Positions 8,208-17,786 of a stretch of DNA of 64,000 nt are shown here, piece by piece. A program made the position numbers and the translations under genes. The stretch is from Paenirhizobium selenitireducens ATCC BAA-1503 (lineage in GTDB: Bacteria; Pseudomonadota; Alphaproteobacteria; Rhizobiales; Rhizobiaceae), in the NCBI RefSeq assembly GCF_000518785.1, contig NZ_JAEG01000015.1, positions 1 to 64,000 on the forward strand, read 5' to 3'. The notes beneath the pieces are model-generated. The model made no database searches. It was given only the letters and a program-made list of their open reading frames with translations, and had not been told where the DNA came from. Positions within the stretch are counted from its first letter, which is position 1; each line of letters opens with the position of its first letter.

Positions 8208-8482
8208 GTTGCTGCTCGGTCTCGCGCCAGGCTGTCGTGCAGATGGTCGCCGGCCAAGTTGATGAACAGCACCGTCTGCATGATGGCAAGACCCTGCCGC
8301 AGCATTTGCCGGGGATCGCCACGCAGATGTGCGCGCGCGCACCGAAGCAGAGAAAGCCGGGATGCCGAGGATGGGGCAGCCGAACATGCCCGTCCAGACG
8401 ACGGAGAGGGACGGAAGCCGCGTTGGCAGACAATGAGATTGATGGAGGTCCGTGAGACTGAGCCCTGCGAGCCGGGCTTTGG

Positions 8483-9055
8483 CTACACAGTCGCGCGGCA
8501 CAGGATGACGAAGATCTCGATCGGCCCGATCGCATCGATAATCGCCTGCTCACCATGCTCAAGTTCCAGCGTATCGAAGCGATTGATCTGCGACCAGCCG
8601 CCACCGACCTGAACGCGCATGGCGGCAGTCGGAACCAAAATCGTTTGGTCGGAGGCCTGCAGGCGTTGCGAGGCATGGAAGGTCTCACGGGTCATTGAAT
8701 GCCGATAGCGCCCGCGCCGCGTCATGACGTTGAGGTCCGTTGTCGGGCCGCCGAGGTTGCGGCTGGCAACGGGCCAGTCGCCGGAGAAACCGAACGGATC
8801 GCTTGTGCCCGTAAGGGTGACGGTCCGATCGTCCGGCAAATCGAGCAGCAAGCCGTTTCCCTCAAGAAGCACGATGGTGCGGTCCACGCTGGGAAATAGC
8901 GAAAACGGTCCATCCGTGCCGACATGGGCGATGGAGACACGCCAGTCGAACCGATCGGCATCGCTGCCGGCTGGGAATGTCAGAATTTCCTCGGTCATGC
9001 CCTGGCCGTTTTTCCAGGGCATGCGTCGGTAGTCTTCGCGCCGGATGATGCGCAT
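8483..9055 (-). CDS. hutD: HutD family protein
   Basis: 190 aa, the usual HutD size. HutD is a cupin-fold protein encoded in many proteobacterial hut operons. It is not an enzyme of the pathway and has been proposed to moderate operon activity. Family signatures visible here are RRMPWKNGQGMTEEI near the N terminus, DWRVSIAHVGTDGPFSLFP, and FGFSGDWPVASRNLGGPTTD followed by LNVMTRR. The gene is last in the minus-strand hut run and begins 11 bases after the hutU stop, so co-transcription is expected. Confidence 0.93.
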   Translation of the reverse strand: MRIIRREDYRRMPWKNGQGMTEEILTFPAGSDADRFDWRVSIAHVGTDGPFSLFPSVDRTIVLLEGNGLLLDLPDDRTVTLTGTSDPFGFSGDWPVASRNLGGPTTDLNVMTRRGRYRHSMTRETFHASQRLQASDQTILVPTAAMRVQVGGGWSQINRFDTLELEHGEQAIIDAIGPIEIFVILCRATV

Positions 9056-9066
9056 CGCGGCTCGCC

Positions 9067-10740
9067 TCAGTTGCCGAGAATGCCGGGCAGGCGGAGCCCC
9101 TTTTCCTCAGCGCAGTCGAGGGCGATTTCGTAACCGGCATCGGCGTGGCGCATGACGCCGGTGGCCGGGTCGTTCCACAGCACGCGCTCGAGCCGCCGGG
9201 CCGCATCGTCCGTGCCGTCGGCGCAGATCACCATGCCGGAATGCTGCGAGAAGCCCATTCCGACGCCGCCGCCGTGATGCAGCGACACCCAGGTGGCGCC
9301 GGATGCGCAATTGAGCAGCGCGTTGAGCAGCGGCCAGTCGGATACGGCATCCGAGCCGTCCTTCATAGCTTCCGTCTCGCGGTTGGGCGAGGCGACCGAG
9401 CCGCTGTCCAGATGATCGCGGCCGATGACGACGGGCGCCTTCAGTTCCCCGCTCCGCACCATCTCGTTGAAGGCGAGACCCAGTTTGTGGCGATCGCCGA
9501 GGCCGACCCAGCAGATGCGGGCCGGAAGCCCCTGGAAGGAAATGCGCTCGCGCGCCATGTCCAGCCAGTTGTGCAGGTGCGTGTTGAAGGGCAGCAGTTC
9601 CTTCACCTTGGCGTCGGTCTTGTAGATATCCTCCGGATCGCCCGAAAGGGCGGCCCAGCGGAACGGGCCAATGCCGCGGCAGAACAGCGGACGGATATAG
9701 GCCGGCACGAAGCCGGGGAAGGCGAAGGCGTTTTCCAAGCCCTCTTCCTTGGCGACCTGGCGGATATTGTTGCCATAGTCGAGGGTGGGCACGCCCCTGT
9801 TCCAGAAGTCGACCATGGCCGCGACATGGATCTTCATCGAGGCGCGGGCCGCGGCTTCGACGGCCTTCGGATCGCTCTCCTGTTTGGCGCGCCATTCGGC
9901 GACCGTCCAGCCGAGCGGCAGGTAGCCGTGGATCGGATCATGCGCCGAGGTCTGGTCGGTGACGATGTCGGGCCTGACGCCGCGGCGCACCAGTTCGGGG
10001 AAGATTTCCGCCGCATTGCCGATCAGGCCGACGGATTTCGCTTCGCCCGCTTTGGTCCACTGGTCGATGAGCGCCAGCGCCTCGTCCAGCGTATGGGCCT
10101 TGGCGTCGACATAGCGGGTGCGCAGGCGGAAATCGACGCGGGTCTCGTCGCATTCGACAGCGAGGCAGCAGGCGCCGGCCATGACGGCGGCGAGAGGCTG
10201 GGCGCCGCCCATGCCACCGAGGCCACCGGTCAGGATCCACTTACCCTTCAGGTTGCCGCCATAGTGCTGGCGGCCGGCCTCCACGAAGGTCTCGTAGGTG
10301 CCCTGCACGATGCCCTGGGTGCCGATATAGATCCACGAACCGGCGGTCATCTGGCCGTACATGGCGAGCCCCTTGCGGTCGAGTTCGTTGAAATGCTCCC
10401 AGGTCGCCCAATGTGGCACAAGGTTGGAATTGGCGATCAGAACGCGCGGCGCGTCCTTGTGGGTGCGGAACACGCCGACCGGTTTGCCGGATTGGACGAG
10501 CAGCGTTTCCTCCTCGGTCAGGGTCTTCAGCGTTGCGACGATGCGGTCGAAATCCTCCCATGTGCGGGCGGCGCGGCCGATGCCGCCATAGACGACCAGG
10601 TCATGCGGCCGTTCGGCGACATCGGGATCGAGATTGTTCATCAGCATGCGCAGCGGCGCCTCGGTCATCCAGCTCAAGGCATTGAGTTCGGTGCCGCGCG
10701 GCGCGCGAACGTCGCGGATGTTGTGGCGGGGGTTGGTCAT
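9067..10740 (-). CDS. hutU: Urocanate hydratase
   Basis: 557 aa, the standard length. Urocanase converts urocanate to imidazolone propionate using tightly bound NAD+, the second step of histidine breakdown. I chose the ATG at 10740 ([16 protein letters not shown]); a longer upstream frame passes through the intergenic repeat and is not credible. Recognisable segments include [82 protein letters not shown] and [18 protein letters not shown]. It lies between hutD and hutG; about 210 bases separate it from hutG, mostly occupied by an inverted repeat. Confidence 0.97.
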   Translation of the reverse strand: MTNPRHNIRDVRAPRGTELNALSWMTEAPLRMLMNNLDPDVAERPHDLVVYGGIGRAARTWEDFDRIVATLKTLTEEETLLVQSGKPVGVFRTHKDAPRVLIANSNLVPHWATWEHFNELDRKGLAMYGQMTAGSWIYIGTQGIVQGTYETFVEAGRQHYGGNLKGKWILTGGLGGMGGAQPLAAVMAGACCLAVECDETRVDFRLRTRYVDAKAHTLDEALALIDQWTKAGEAKSVGLIGNAAEIFPELVRRGVRPDIVTDQTSAHDPIHGYLPLGWTVAEWRAKQESDPKAVEAAARASMKIHVAAMVDFWNRGVPTLDYGNNIRQVAKEEGLENAFAFPGFVPAYIRPLFCRGIGPFRWAALSGDPEDIYKTDAKVKELLPFNTHLHNWLDMARERISFQGLPARICWVGLGDRHKLGLAFNEMVRSGELKAPVVIGRDHLDSGSVASPNRETEAMKDGSDAVSDWPLLNALLNCASGATWVSLHHGGGVGMGFSQHSGMVICADGTDDAARRLERVLWNDPATGVMRHADAGYEIALDCAEEKGLRLPGILGN

Positions 10741-10839
10741 CGGTTTGCTCCTCGGAACGAAAAAATCTGGGTTGCCGGAGGTTTCCCCCACTTCGGCGAT
10801 ACTGATGTCTCCTCCCCAGCGTTGGGGAGATCGTTTTTT

Positions 10840-10963
10840 CCACCTCCCCCTTGAGGGGGGAGGTCGCAGCGAAGCTGCGGGTGGGGGTGACCATGCGTCG
10901 CAGTTGGCCGCGTCACCCCACCCCGGCACTGCGTGCCGACCCTCCCCCTCAAGGGGAGGGTGG
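10840..10963. repeat. Inverted repeat in the hutU-hutG spacer
   Basis: Arms of about 51 bases (10840-10890 and 10913-10963) are imperfect reverse complements; each contains its own C-rich/G-rich palindrome (CCTCCCCCTTGAGGGGGGAGG; CCTCCCCCTCAAGGGGAGGG). The right arm covers the hutG stop codon at 10951-10949, so the last codons and the stop of hutG are made of repeat sequence. It resembles the short palindromic intergenic elements common in Rhizobiaceae. A second, related element lies at 11791-11986. Confidence 0.75.
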
Positions 10964-11761
10964 AACCAGCCCCGGCGCCAGGGCCTCGATCCGCTCCAGG
11001 ATCGTCCGCAGCGGCACGCGCAGATTCTCGCCCTTGGCCTCGTCATAGGCGAAGGGCGGCGCTTCCGTTTCCAGATGCGAAATCTGAGAAAGCTCCATCT
11101 GGATCGCGTGAACGCCGTCTTCCGGACGCCCGTAATGGCGGGTGGTCCAGCCACCCTTGAAGCGGCCGTTGACGATCGCGGTGTAGCCTTCGGCCGATTG
11201 CGCCGTCTCAGCAGCGGCTGCCTCGATGCGGGCATCGCAGGTGCGGCCCATATCCGTGCCGATGTTGAAATCCGGTAGCCGGCCTTCGAACAGGAAGGGG
11301 ATCAGCGAGCGAATGGAATGGCAGTCGTAGAGAATGGCCACGCCGTGGATTGCCTTGATCCGCTCGATTTCGGCGACAAGGGCGGCGTGATAAGGCGCGT
11401 GAGAACTCTTCAGTCGATCGTCGATATCGGCTGCGGTTGGCTCCTCTCCGGTCTTCCAGATCGCCTTGCCATCAAAATCCGTTTCGGGGATCAGCCCGGT
11501 GGTGTTCTGGCCGGGGTAAAGGCTCACGCCCGTCGGATCGCGGTTGGCGTCGATGACATAGCGGTGAAAGGTCGCGCGCACCGTCGTCGCCTGGGGGAGG
11601 AGACCCGCATAGAGGTGGTGGATGTGCCAGTCGGTATCGGCCAGCAGCCTGCCGTTGTCGTTCAGGCGGTCCCAGATCTCGGGCGGGACCTCGGTTCCGG
11701 TGTGGGGGAAGGCGAGGATGACGGGGGACGTGCCTCGGGTGATCTCGAAGGGATGGGTCAT
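10949..11761 (-). CDS. hutG: N-formylglutamate amidohydrolase
   Basis: 270 aa. It hydrolyses N-formyl-L-glutamate to formate and glutamate, the last step of the five-step hut pathway, and so pairs with HutF, also present. Family features: [13 protein letters not shown] near the N terminus, [58 protein letters not shown] with probable metal-binding Asp/His, and [20 protein letters not shown] followed by ELSQ. The start at 11761 gives the family length. The 3' end, with the stop codon, lies in the right arm of an inverted repeat, so the extreme C terminus (after ALAPGLV) may not be ancestral. Confidence 0.96.
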   Translation of the reverse strand: MTHPFEITRGTSPVILAFPHTGTEVPPEIWDRLNDNGRLLADTDWHIHHLYAGLLPQATTVRATFHRYVIDANRDPTGVSLYPGQNTTGLIPETDFDGKAIWKTGEEPTAADIDDRLKSSHAPYHAALVAEIERIKAIHGVAILYDCHSIRSLIPFLFEGRLPDFNIGTDMGRTCDARIEAAAAETAQSAEGYTAIVNGRFKGGWTTRHYGRPEDGVHAIQMELSQISHLETEAPPFAYDEAKGENLRVPLRTILERIEALAPGLVPPSP

Positions 11762-11790
11762 TGAAGCCGTCCTCGGCTGTGCGGGAACTC

Positions 11791-11986
11791 ACCCCCCTCT
11801 GTCCTGCCGGACATCTCCCCCTCAAGGGGGGAGATCGGCCTGCGACCGGCCGCTCGCACGCCTTTCTCGCCGAACGCGTTCAGCGCATATCTGCCGTCGC
11901 GGAACACATGTCCGCTCTGGGAGGGGCCGCGGCCCCATGCGATCTCCCCCCTTGAGGGGGAGATGCCCGGCAGGGCAGAGGGGGGT
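11791..11986. repeat. Inverted repeat with 46-bp arms in the hutG-hutH spacer
   Basis: The left arm (11791-11836) and right arm (11941-11986) are reverse complements at 44 of 46 positions, separated by about 104 bp of unrelated sequence. Each arm begins or ends with ACCCCCCTCTG and carries the palindrome CTCCCCCTCAAGGGGGGAG. It sits between the hutG start (11761) and the hutH stop (12006) and touches neither. Such elements in rhizobia fold into long hairpins in the transcript; here it could affect relative expression within the hut operon. Effect is inference. Confidence 0.85.
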
Positions 11987-12005
11987 GCGGAAGACGCGAA
12001 CATTT

Positions 12006-13541
12006 TCACCCCTCCAATCCCGGAAGCAGCCCGTCGGAGACGCTGGCTACCAGCGAGCCGTCCGCCACCAGCGCGCTGGCCGCAGCCAGGTCTGGGGCCA
12101 TGAAACGGTCTTCGTCGAGCGTGGCGACGACGCGGCGCAACACGGCGATGGCCTTCTGCAGTTCCGGGCTGGTGGTCAGGGGCGCGCGAAAATCGATACC
12201 CTGCGCCGCCGTCAGTGCCTCGATGCCGATGATGGCGAAAAGGTTTTCCGTCATCTGCAGCAGCCGGCGCGCGCCGTGGCAGGCCATGGAGACGTGGTCC
12301 TCCTGGTTGGCCGAGGTCGGCGTCGAATCCACGGAGGCGGGGTGCGACATCTGCTTGTTTTCGCTCATCAGGGCCGCCGAGGTGACCTCGGCAATCATCA
12401 GGCCGGAGTTCAGTCCGGGCTTCTTCGCGAGGAATGCCGGCAGCCCATAGGACAGGGCGGGGTCGACCAGCAGGGCGATGCGGCGCTGGGCGATGGCACC
12501 GATCTCGCAGACGGCAATGGCGATCTGGTCGGCGGCGAAGGCAACGGGCTCCGCATGGAAGTTGCCGCCGGAAACGACGCTGTCGTCGGAAAGCACCAGC
12601 GGATTGTCGGTCACCGCATTGGCTTCGATTTCCAGCGTCCTGCCGGCCATGCGCAGAAGATCAAGGCAGGCGCCGTCGACCTGCGGCTGGCAACGAATGC
12701 AATAGGGATCCTGTACCCGCTCGTCACCGTCGAGATGGCTGTCGCGGATCACCGAGCCGGCAAGCAGGCTGCGCAGCGCGGCCGCCGTATCGATCTGGCC
12801 CTTGTGACCGCGAAGCGTGTGAATACCCTCGGTGAAGGGCGCCGAAGATCCCATCGCTGCATCGGTGGACAGCGCGCCGGTGATGAGCGCGGCCTGGGCT
12901 GCCCGATGGGCGCGAAACAACCCCGCCAGGGCGAGCGCGGTGGAGGCCTGGGTGCCGTTGATCAGCGCCAGGCCTTCCTTGGCCGCGAGGATCACCGGCG
13001 TCAGGCCCGCCCGCTTCAAGGCCTCGCCACCAGGCAACCGTTCTCCCTGGTAGAAGGCTTCGGCCTCGCCCATCATCACGGCGGCCATATGGGCGAGCGG
13101 GGCGAGATCGCCGGAGGCGCCGACTGAACCTTTTTCCGGGATCAGCGGCGTCACGCCCCTTTCCAGCATGCCCTCGATCAGGCGCACAAGCTCGAGCCGC
13201 ACGCCGGATGCGCCGCGACCGAGCGAGATCAGTTTCAGCGCCATGATCAGCCGCACGATGTTTTCCGCAAGCGGCTTCCCCACGCCGCAGCAGTGCGAGA
13301 GGATCAGGTTGCGCTGGAGCGTTGCGGTGTCGGCCGCGTCGATCTTGATCGAGGCCAGTTTGCCGAAGCCGGTATTGATGCCATAGACCGCCTCGTTGCC
13401 GGCGGCGATCGCGGCGATGCGGGCGGCGGCGCGGTCGATGCCGGCGTCAAAGCTGCGATCGAGCTTAACGCTCTCCGATTTCCAGTAGATGGTCGACAGT
13501 TCTGCGAGTGAGACGTTGCCGGGGTGTAGCGTGATGGTCAT
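12006..13541 (-). CDS. hutH: Histidine ammonia-lyase
   Basis: 511 aa. It deaminates L-histidine to urocanate, the entry step of the pathway. The prosthetic group MIO forms from Ala-Ser-Gly, visible in [14 protein letters not shown] near residues 140-153; the family motif YGINTGFG is near residue 53, and [10 protein letters not shown] with [11 protein letters not shown] lie in the C-terminal half. The ATG at 13541 overlaps the hutI stop by four bases (ATGA), so translation is probably coupled. A longer frame reading back into hutI is an artefact. Length agrees with bacterial HutH (about 510). Confidence 0.97.
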   Translation of the reverse strand: MTITLHPGNVSLAELSTIYWKSESVKLDRSFDAGIDRAAARIAAIAAGNEAVYGINTGFGKLASIKIDAADTATLQRNLILSHCCGVGKPLAENIVRLIMALKLISLGRGASGVRLELVRLIEGMLERGVTPLIPEKGSVGASGDLAPLAHMAAVMMGEAEAFYQGERLPGGEALKRAGLTPVILAAKEGLALINGTQASTALALAGLFRAHRAAQAALITGALSTDAAMGSSAPFTEGIHTLRGHKGQIDTAAALRSLLAGSVIRDSHLDGDERVQDPYCIRCQPQVDGACLDLLRMAGRTLEIEANAVTDNPLVLSDDSVVSGGNFHAEPVAFAADQIAIAVCEIGAIAQRRIALLVDPALSYGLPAFLAKKPGLNSGLMIAEVTSAALMSENKQMSHPASVDSTPTSANQEDHVSMACHGARRLLQMTENLFAIIGIEALTAAQGIDFRAPLTTSPELQKAIAVLRRVVATLDEDRFMAPDLAAASALVADGSLVASVSDGLLPGLEG

Positions 13542-14776
13542 GGATGGGTCCCTCCCGTAATTTCCCCGTTCCAGATGCGCTGGTGCAGCGGGTTGAAGCC
13601 GATGCGATAGACGAGTTCTGCCGGGCTCTCGATGTTCCAGATGGCGAGATCCGCCTGTTTTCCGACCTCGATGGTGCCGATGCTGTCGAGGCGCCCAAGC
13701 GCGCGCGCGGCCTCGCGGGTCACGCCGGTCAGGCACTCCTCGACGGTGAGGTGAAACAGCGTCGCGCCCATGTTCATGGTCAGCAGCAGCGAGGTGAGTG
13801 GCGAGGTGCCGGGATTGCAGTCGGTGGCGAGGGCCATCGCCGTCCCATGCTTGCGGAACAGGTCGATTGGCGGTTTCTTCGTCTCGCGGATGAAGTAATA
13901 GGCGCCGGGCAGAAGGACCGCGACCGTGCCGGCGGCGGCCATGGCGGCGGCGCCTGCGTCGTCGGTATGTTCCAGGTGGTCGGCCGAAAGCGCGCCGTAT
14001 TCCGCCGCCAAGGCCGCGCCATGCAGGTTGGACAACTGGTCGGCATGCAGCTTGACCGGCAGGCCGAGTGCCTTGGCCGCATCGAAGACGATCCGCATCT
14101 CGTCGGGCGAAAAGGCGATGCCTTCGCAAAAACCGTCCACGGCATCGACAAGCCCCTGGGCATGGGCTGCCTGCAGCCCGGGCAGCCCGACATCGCGGAT
14201 GAAGTCGGCGTTGCGGCCCTTGTAGTCAGACGGCACCGCATGAGCGCCGAGATAGGTGGTGGCGAGGTTGAACTTCCGCGTCTGCGTCAAGGACCGCGCG
14301 GCGCGCAGCATCTTCAATTCGTCCTCGACCGTCAGGCCATAGCCCGATTTGATTTCGACAGTGGTGACGCCCTCGGCGATCAGCGCATCCAGTCGCGGCA
14401 GGCTTTCGGTCACCAGGTCTGCTTCGCTCGCCTCTCTCACCTGCCGGACGGAGGAGACGATGCCACCGCCGGCGCGGGCGATCTCCTCATAGCTCGCCCC
14501 CGCCAGCCGCATCTCGAATTCCCTGGCGCGGTTGCCGGCATGAACGAGGTGCGTGTGGCAGTCGATCAGACCCGGCGTTATCCAACGACCCTCGCAGTCT
14601 ACGACCTGCATACCGGCGGTCGCCGAAAAGCCGGACTCCGCGCCGACATAGGCAATCCGGCCGTTCTCGATGGCGATCACGCCCTTGTCGATAGTGCCCA
14701 GTCCCGGCAAGACCTGCGCCATGGTGGCCAGTCGGGCATTTCGCAGCAGCAGGGCCGTGGGTCTGGTTGTCAGCAT
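13538..14776 (-). CDS. hutI: Imidazolonepropionase
   Basis: 412 aa. This metal-dependent amidohydrolase opens the ring of imidazolone propionate to give N-formimino-L-glutamate, step three of the pathway. The metal-binding motif [10 protein letters not shown] is near residue 75. Later motifs are [77 protein letters not shown] and [12 protein letters not shown]. It overlaps hutH by four bases and begins 33 bases after the hutF stop, in line with one hutFIHGUD transcript. Confidence 0.97.
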   Translation of the reverse strand: MLTTRPTALLLRNARLATMAQVLPGLGTIDKGVIAIENGRIAYVGAESGFSATAGMQVVDCEGRWITPGLIDCHTHLVHAGNRAREFEMRLAGASYEEIARAGGGIVSSVRQVREASEADLVTESLPRLDALIAEGVTTVEIKSGYGLTVEDELKMLRAARSLTQTRKFNLATTYLGAHAVPSDYKGRNADFIRDVGLPGLQAAHAQGLVDAVDGFCEGIAFSPDEMRIVFDAAKALGLPVKLHADQLSNLHGAALAAEYGALSADHLEHTDDAGAAAMAAAGTVAVLLPGAYYFIRETKKPPIDLFRKHGTAMALATDCNPGTSPLTSLLLTMNMGATLFHLTVEECLTGVTREAARALGRLDSIGTIEVGKQADLAIWNIESPAELVYRIGFNPLHQRIWNGEITGGTHP

Positions 14777-14809
14777 GAGATTCCGCTTTCCTGCTGCCGG
14801 GTTGATGGA

Positions 14810-16180
14810 TCAGGCCAATTTCAGAAGAACGTCGCGGAAAGCGCGATCGATCGCCTCCTCGTCCTTGTGGCGGCCATCCCGCACCACCCATTCACCCGCC
14901 GCCATGACATCGCGGACCGCTTCGGCGCCTGTGGCAAACAGCCAGCGGCCGAGGATCTGATCGCCGGATGCCGTGCCGATGAACGGATTGTTGCCGTCGA
15001 GAACGACGAGATCGGCACGCGCACCGACGCGGATGCCGGCATTGCCGATGCCTGCCGCCTGGGCGCCACCTTTCAACGCCGCATCGAACAGGGTTCTGGC
15101 AACGGATGTGCCGGGGCCGGCGGCAAGCCGGTTGCGGCGACGATCCCGCAGCCGCTGTCCATATTCGAGCAGGCGCAGTTCCTCGGCGACGGTTGTCGCG
15201 ACATGGCTGTCGGTGCCGATGCCGAAGGTGCCGCCAAGGCCAACAAAGTCGGTCGCCGGGAAAATGCCGTCGCCGAGATTGGCCTCGGTGGCCGGGCAGA
15301 GGCCGGCAACGGCGCCTGAGCGCGCGAGGCGGGCCGTTTCGTCCGCTGTCATGTGCGTGGCATGGATGGCGCACCACCTCTGATCCACGGGCATCTCGTC
15401 GAGCAGGAATTCCACGGGCCGGCGACCGCTCCAGGCAAGGCAGTCCTCGACCTCGCGTTCCTGCTCGGCTACATGGATATGGATCGGACCGCCTGTCTGT
15501 TCGCTGGCGAGCACGGCGCGCATTTCATCGGGCGTCGCAGCGCGCAGCGAATGGATCGCGAGCCCAAGTCTGGCACCCGTTGCCGCGCAGGCCGGCTTCA
15601 GCATGTCCAGCAGGTTCAGGAACTGATCGGCATCGTGGAGAAAGGGCCGCTGCCCTTCGCTTGGCTGTACTCCACCAAAACCTGCATGGGCATAGAACAC
15701 GGGAAGGTGGGTGAGGCCTATGCCGGCCGTCTGCGCCGCCCGCAGGATGCGCAAGGATGTTTCGGACACATTGGCATAGCGGCGGCCGCCGATTGCATGG
15801 TGAAGGTAGTGGAATTCGACGACATGGCCGAAACCGCCCTTCAGTAGTTCACTATACAACTTTGACGCAACGATTTCGATCTCATCCGGAGACATCCGGC
15901 CGACAAGCCGGTACATCGCCTCCCGCCAGGTCCAGAAACTGTCCTCGGTGGATCCGGCGATCTCGGCAAGGCCGGCCATGGCGCGCTGAAACGCGTGAGA
16001 GTGCAGGTTCGTGAGGGCGGGAACCACAGGCCCGCGTGCCTCTGGGAGGTGAGACTTGCCCTCCGCATCCTCTTGAATTGCAAGGATCCTGCCGTCGCCG
16101 CCGATCGTCAGGACGACGTCCGACACCCAGCCGTCCGCCAGCAATATCTGCCTGCAAAGGAGTTTCTGCGGTGTGCCCAT
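14810..16180 (-). CDS. hutF: Formimidoylglutamate deiminase
   Basis: 456 aa. It deiminates N-formimino-L-glutamate to N-formylglutamate and ammonia, marking the five-enzyme hut route that ends with HutG. An amidohydrolase: metal-site motif PALTNLHSHAFQRAMAG, then STEDSFWTWREAMYRL, HVVEFHYLHHAIGGRRY, LGLAIHSLRAATPDEM, IHIHVAEQEREVEDCL, HATHMT and GTFGIGTDSHVATTV. I chose the ATG at 16180 (MGTPQKLLCRQ), which gives the family length; an upstream ATG at 16288 would add 36 unlikely residues and run into the promoter region shared with hutC. It is the first gene of the minus-strand hut operon. Confidence 0.95.
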   Translation of the reverse strand: MGTPQKLLCRQILLADGWVSDVVLTIGGDGRILAIQEDAEGKSHLPEARGPVVPALTNLHSHAFQRAMAGLAEIAGSTEDSFWTWREAMYRLVGRMSPDEIEIVASKLYSELLKGGFGHVVEFHYLHHAIGGRRYANVSETSLRILRAAQTAGIGLTHLPVFYAHAGFGGVQPSEGQRPFLHDADQFLNLLDMLKPACAATGARLGLAIHSLRAATPDEMRAVLASEQTGGPIHIHVAEQEREVEDCLAWSGRRPVEFLLDEMPVDQRWCAIHATHMTADETARLARSGAVAGLCPATEANLGDGIFPATDFVGLGGTFGIGTDSHVATTVAEELRLLEYGQRLRDRRRNRLAAGPGTSVARTLFDAALKGGAQAAGIGNAGIRVGARADLVVLDGNNPFIGTASGDQILGRWLFATGAEAVRDVMAAGEWVVRDGRHKDEEAIDRAFRDVLLKLA

Positions 16181-16316
16181 TTGCCGGACCTTGTAAAGTT
16201 GTATAGGGAAGATGTCAGAGATTTGAAAATCCGACAAGTGGGTGCCGAGAAAATTGCGCTTTATTTCCGAAGCGTATTTTGTATGCACGAGACAGCATCA
16301 TCGAGGAGCATCCAGC
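16181..16316. promoter_or_regulatory. Divergent hutF-hutC promoter region with TTGTAT-type elements
   Basis: This 136-bp spacer must carry promoters for hutF (-) and hutC (+). It contains TTGTATAG at 16199-16206 and TTGTATGCAC at 16279-16288. From memory, HutC operators in Pseudomonas and Klebsiella resemble CTTGTATGTACAAG, so these may be half-sites for autoregulation and repression of hut; neither is a full palindrome. The 12-mer AAAGTTGTATAG (16195-16206) recurs in reverse inside hutF at 15852-15863. Binding is inference. Confidence 0.4.
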
Positions 16317-17051
16317 ATGTCCGAGGCCGACCGTGCCGTTAAGCCCGCGGGTGCGCGCGACACGCCGCTCTATGAGCGTCTGAAGGCCGAGATCAAGCAG
16401 CGGATCGACAGCGGCGAGTGGCCGGCCGATCATCGGGTTCCCTCGGAAAACGAGCTGTCCGAGACATTGAATGTCAGCCGCATGACGGCGAACCGCGCGC
16501 TTCGGGAACTTGCCATGGAAGGCGTCATCGTCCGGGTAAAGGGGCGCGGCTCGTTCGTTGCCAGCAAGAAGCGCAGCGCGCCCTTCATGGGGGTTCGCAA
16601 CATCGCCGACGAGATCGCCGAACGGGGATCGCTCCACACGTCGCAGGTCATCCTGGCGCAGACCGAGATCTGCGGACACGAGCTTGCGGAAGCGCTCGGT
16701 GTCGAGGTCGGCAGCCCCGCCTTTCATTCCGTCATCCTGCACCATGAAGACGATCTGCCGATCCAGCTGGAGGACCGCTTCGTCAACGCTGCAGTGGCGC
16801 CGGGTTATCTCGATCAGGATTTCACGACCACGACGCCGAATGCCTACCTGACGCAGGTCGCGCCGATCTCCCACACGGAGCAGTTCGTCGAGGCCGTGTT
16901 GCCACAGTCCTGGGAGTGCAGGCACCTGGCGATCGCCCGATCCGAGCCCTGCCTGCTGATCCGCCGCCGCACCTGGTCGGCGGACCGGATCGTCACCTCC
17001 GTCCGCCTTCTCTATCCCGGAAGCCGATACCGGCTGGAAAGCAGTTCGTGA
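16317..17051 (+). CDS. hutC: Histidine utilization repressor, GntR/HutC family
   Basis: 244 aa from the ATG at 16317, which has GAGGAG eight bases upstream; an earlier in-frame ATG at 16242 lacks a ribosome binding site. An N-terminal winged-helix GntR domain (about residues 17-85: PLYERLKAEIKQRIDSGEW, VPSENELSETLNVSRMTANR, VRVKGRGSFVA) is followed by a UTRA ligand domain with the HutC-type segments GHELAEALGV and EDRFVN. HutC represses hut genes and is released by urocanate. It is divergent from hutF, the normal setting for autoregulated control. It converges on kdpE with a 42-bp gap. Confidence 0.95.
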   Translation: MSEADRAVKPAGARDTPLYERLKAEIKQRIDSGEWPADHRVPSENELSETLNVSRMTANRALRELAMEGVIVRVKGRGSFVASKKRSAPFMGVRNIADEIAERGSLHTSQVILAQTEICGHELAEALGVEVGSPAFHSVILHHEDDLPIQLEDRFVNAAVAPGYLDQDFTTTTPNAYLTQVAPISHTEQFVEAVLPQSWECRHLAIARSEPCLLIRRRTWSADRIVTSVRLLYPGSRYRLESSS

Positions 17052-17093
17052 GGCATCGCAATGCCGAGGTTCGGCCCCGGCCATCCGCGCCCG

Positions 17094-17786
17094 TTATTGT
17101 TCGGGGAGCATGAACCTGTAACCGACGCCAGATTCGGTGCGGACGATCCTGGGCTGCGTCGGGTCGCGTTCGATCTTTTGCCTGAGCTGACCGATGAAGA
17201 CGCGCAGGTAGTGGAGGTCATCGCCGTGGGCTGGGCCCCACACCGACGTCAGCAAGGTGCGATGGGTTACGACGCGGCCCGCATGCCGGGACAGATGCAG
17301 AAGCAGGTCGTATTCCTTGGGCGTGAGGCGGATCGTCTCCGTGCCGCGCGAGACCAGGCGGCGGATCGGATCGATGGTCAGGCCGTCGACTTCCATGATC
17401 GTTGGGACCGCCTCGCTCCGTCCGCGGTGCCGCAGCGCGCTGCGAATGCGGGCGGTCAGCTCACCGATGCCGAAGGGCTTTTCGACATAGTCATCGGCCC
17501 CCAGGTCGAGCGCTGCGATCTTTTCGCTCTCGCGGTCGCGGGCCGAAAGGATGACGATCGGGATATCGCTCCAGCCGCGCAGGCTGGCGATGACCTCCTT
17601 GCCGTCCATGTCGGGCAGGCCGAGATCGAGGATCACCAGATCCGGCGCCTGCGTCGCAACCGCCTTCAGCGCCTCCGCGCCCGTCGCTGCTTCAATGACG
17701 TCGTAACCCGCCGCCGCAAGCGATGGCTTGAGGAAACGCTGGATCTGCGGCTCGTCGTCGACGACGAGAATACGCGACAGGGTCAT
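17094..17786 (-). CDS. kdpE: Response regulator KdpE
   Basis: 230 aa. OmpR-type regulator of the Kdp potassium uptake operon. The receiver domain begins LSRILVVDDEPQIQRFL and has the phosphoacceptor Asp in LVILDLGLPDMDG (near residue 55) and ILSARDRESEKI. The C-terminal winged helix includes LTPKEYDLLLHLSRHAGRVV, LTSVWG and VRTESGVGYRFM. The ATG overlaps the kdpD stop by four bases, so it is translated with the sensor. It is the last gene of the kdp run. Confidence 0.96.
   Translation of the reverse strand: MTLSRILVVDDEPQIQRFLKPSLAAAGYDVIEAATGAEALKAVATQAPDLVILDLGLPDMDGKEVIASLRGWSDIPIVILSARDRESEKIAALDLGADDYVEKPFGIGELTARIRSALRHRGRSEAVPTIMEVDGLTIDPIRRLVSRGTETIRLTPKEYDLLLHLSRHAGRVVTHRTLLTSVWGPAHGDDLHYLRVFIGQLRQKIERDPTQPRIVRTESGVGYRFMLPEQ

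Noticed and set aside
8208..8482. Open frames upstream of the broken EamA gene, including an N-terminal extension to 8501
   Set aside because: The extension has no membrane or domain character and the EamA protein has a normal start at 8207. No other frame gives a recognisable protein.
10812..10836. Plus-strand terminator-like hairpin CTCCCCA-GCGT-TGGGGAG with T6
   Set aside because: No plus-strand transcript is expected here. It lies in the hutU-hutG spacer next to the inverted repeat and is more likely part of that palindromic sequence.
9145..10854. 569-aa open frame antisense to hutU
   Set aside because: Urocanate hydratase on the minus strand is full length and well conserved. The antisense frame has no recognisable motif.
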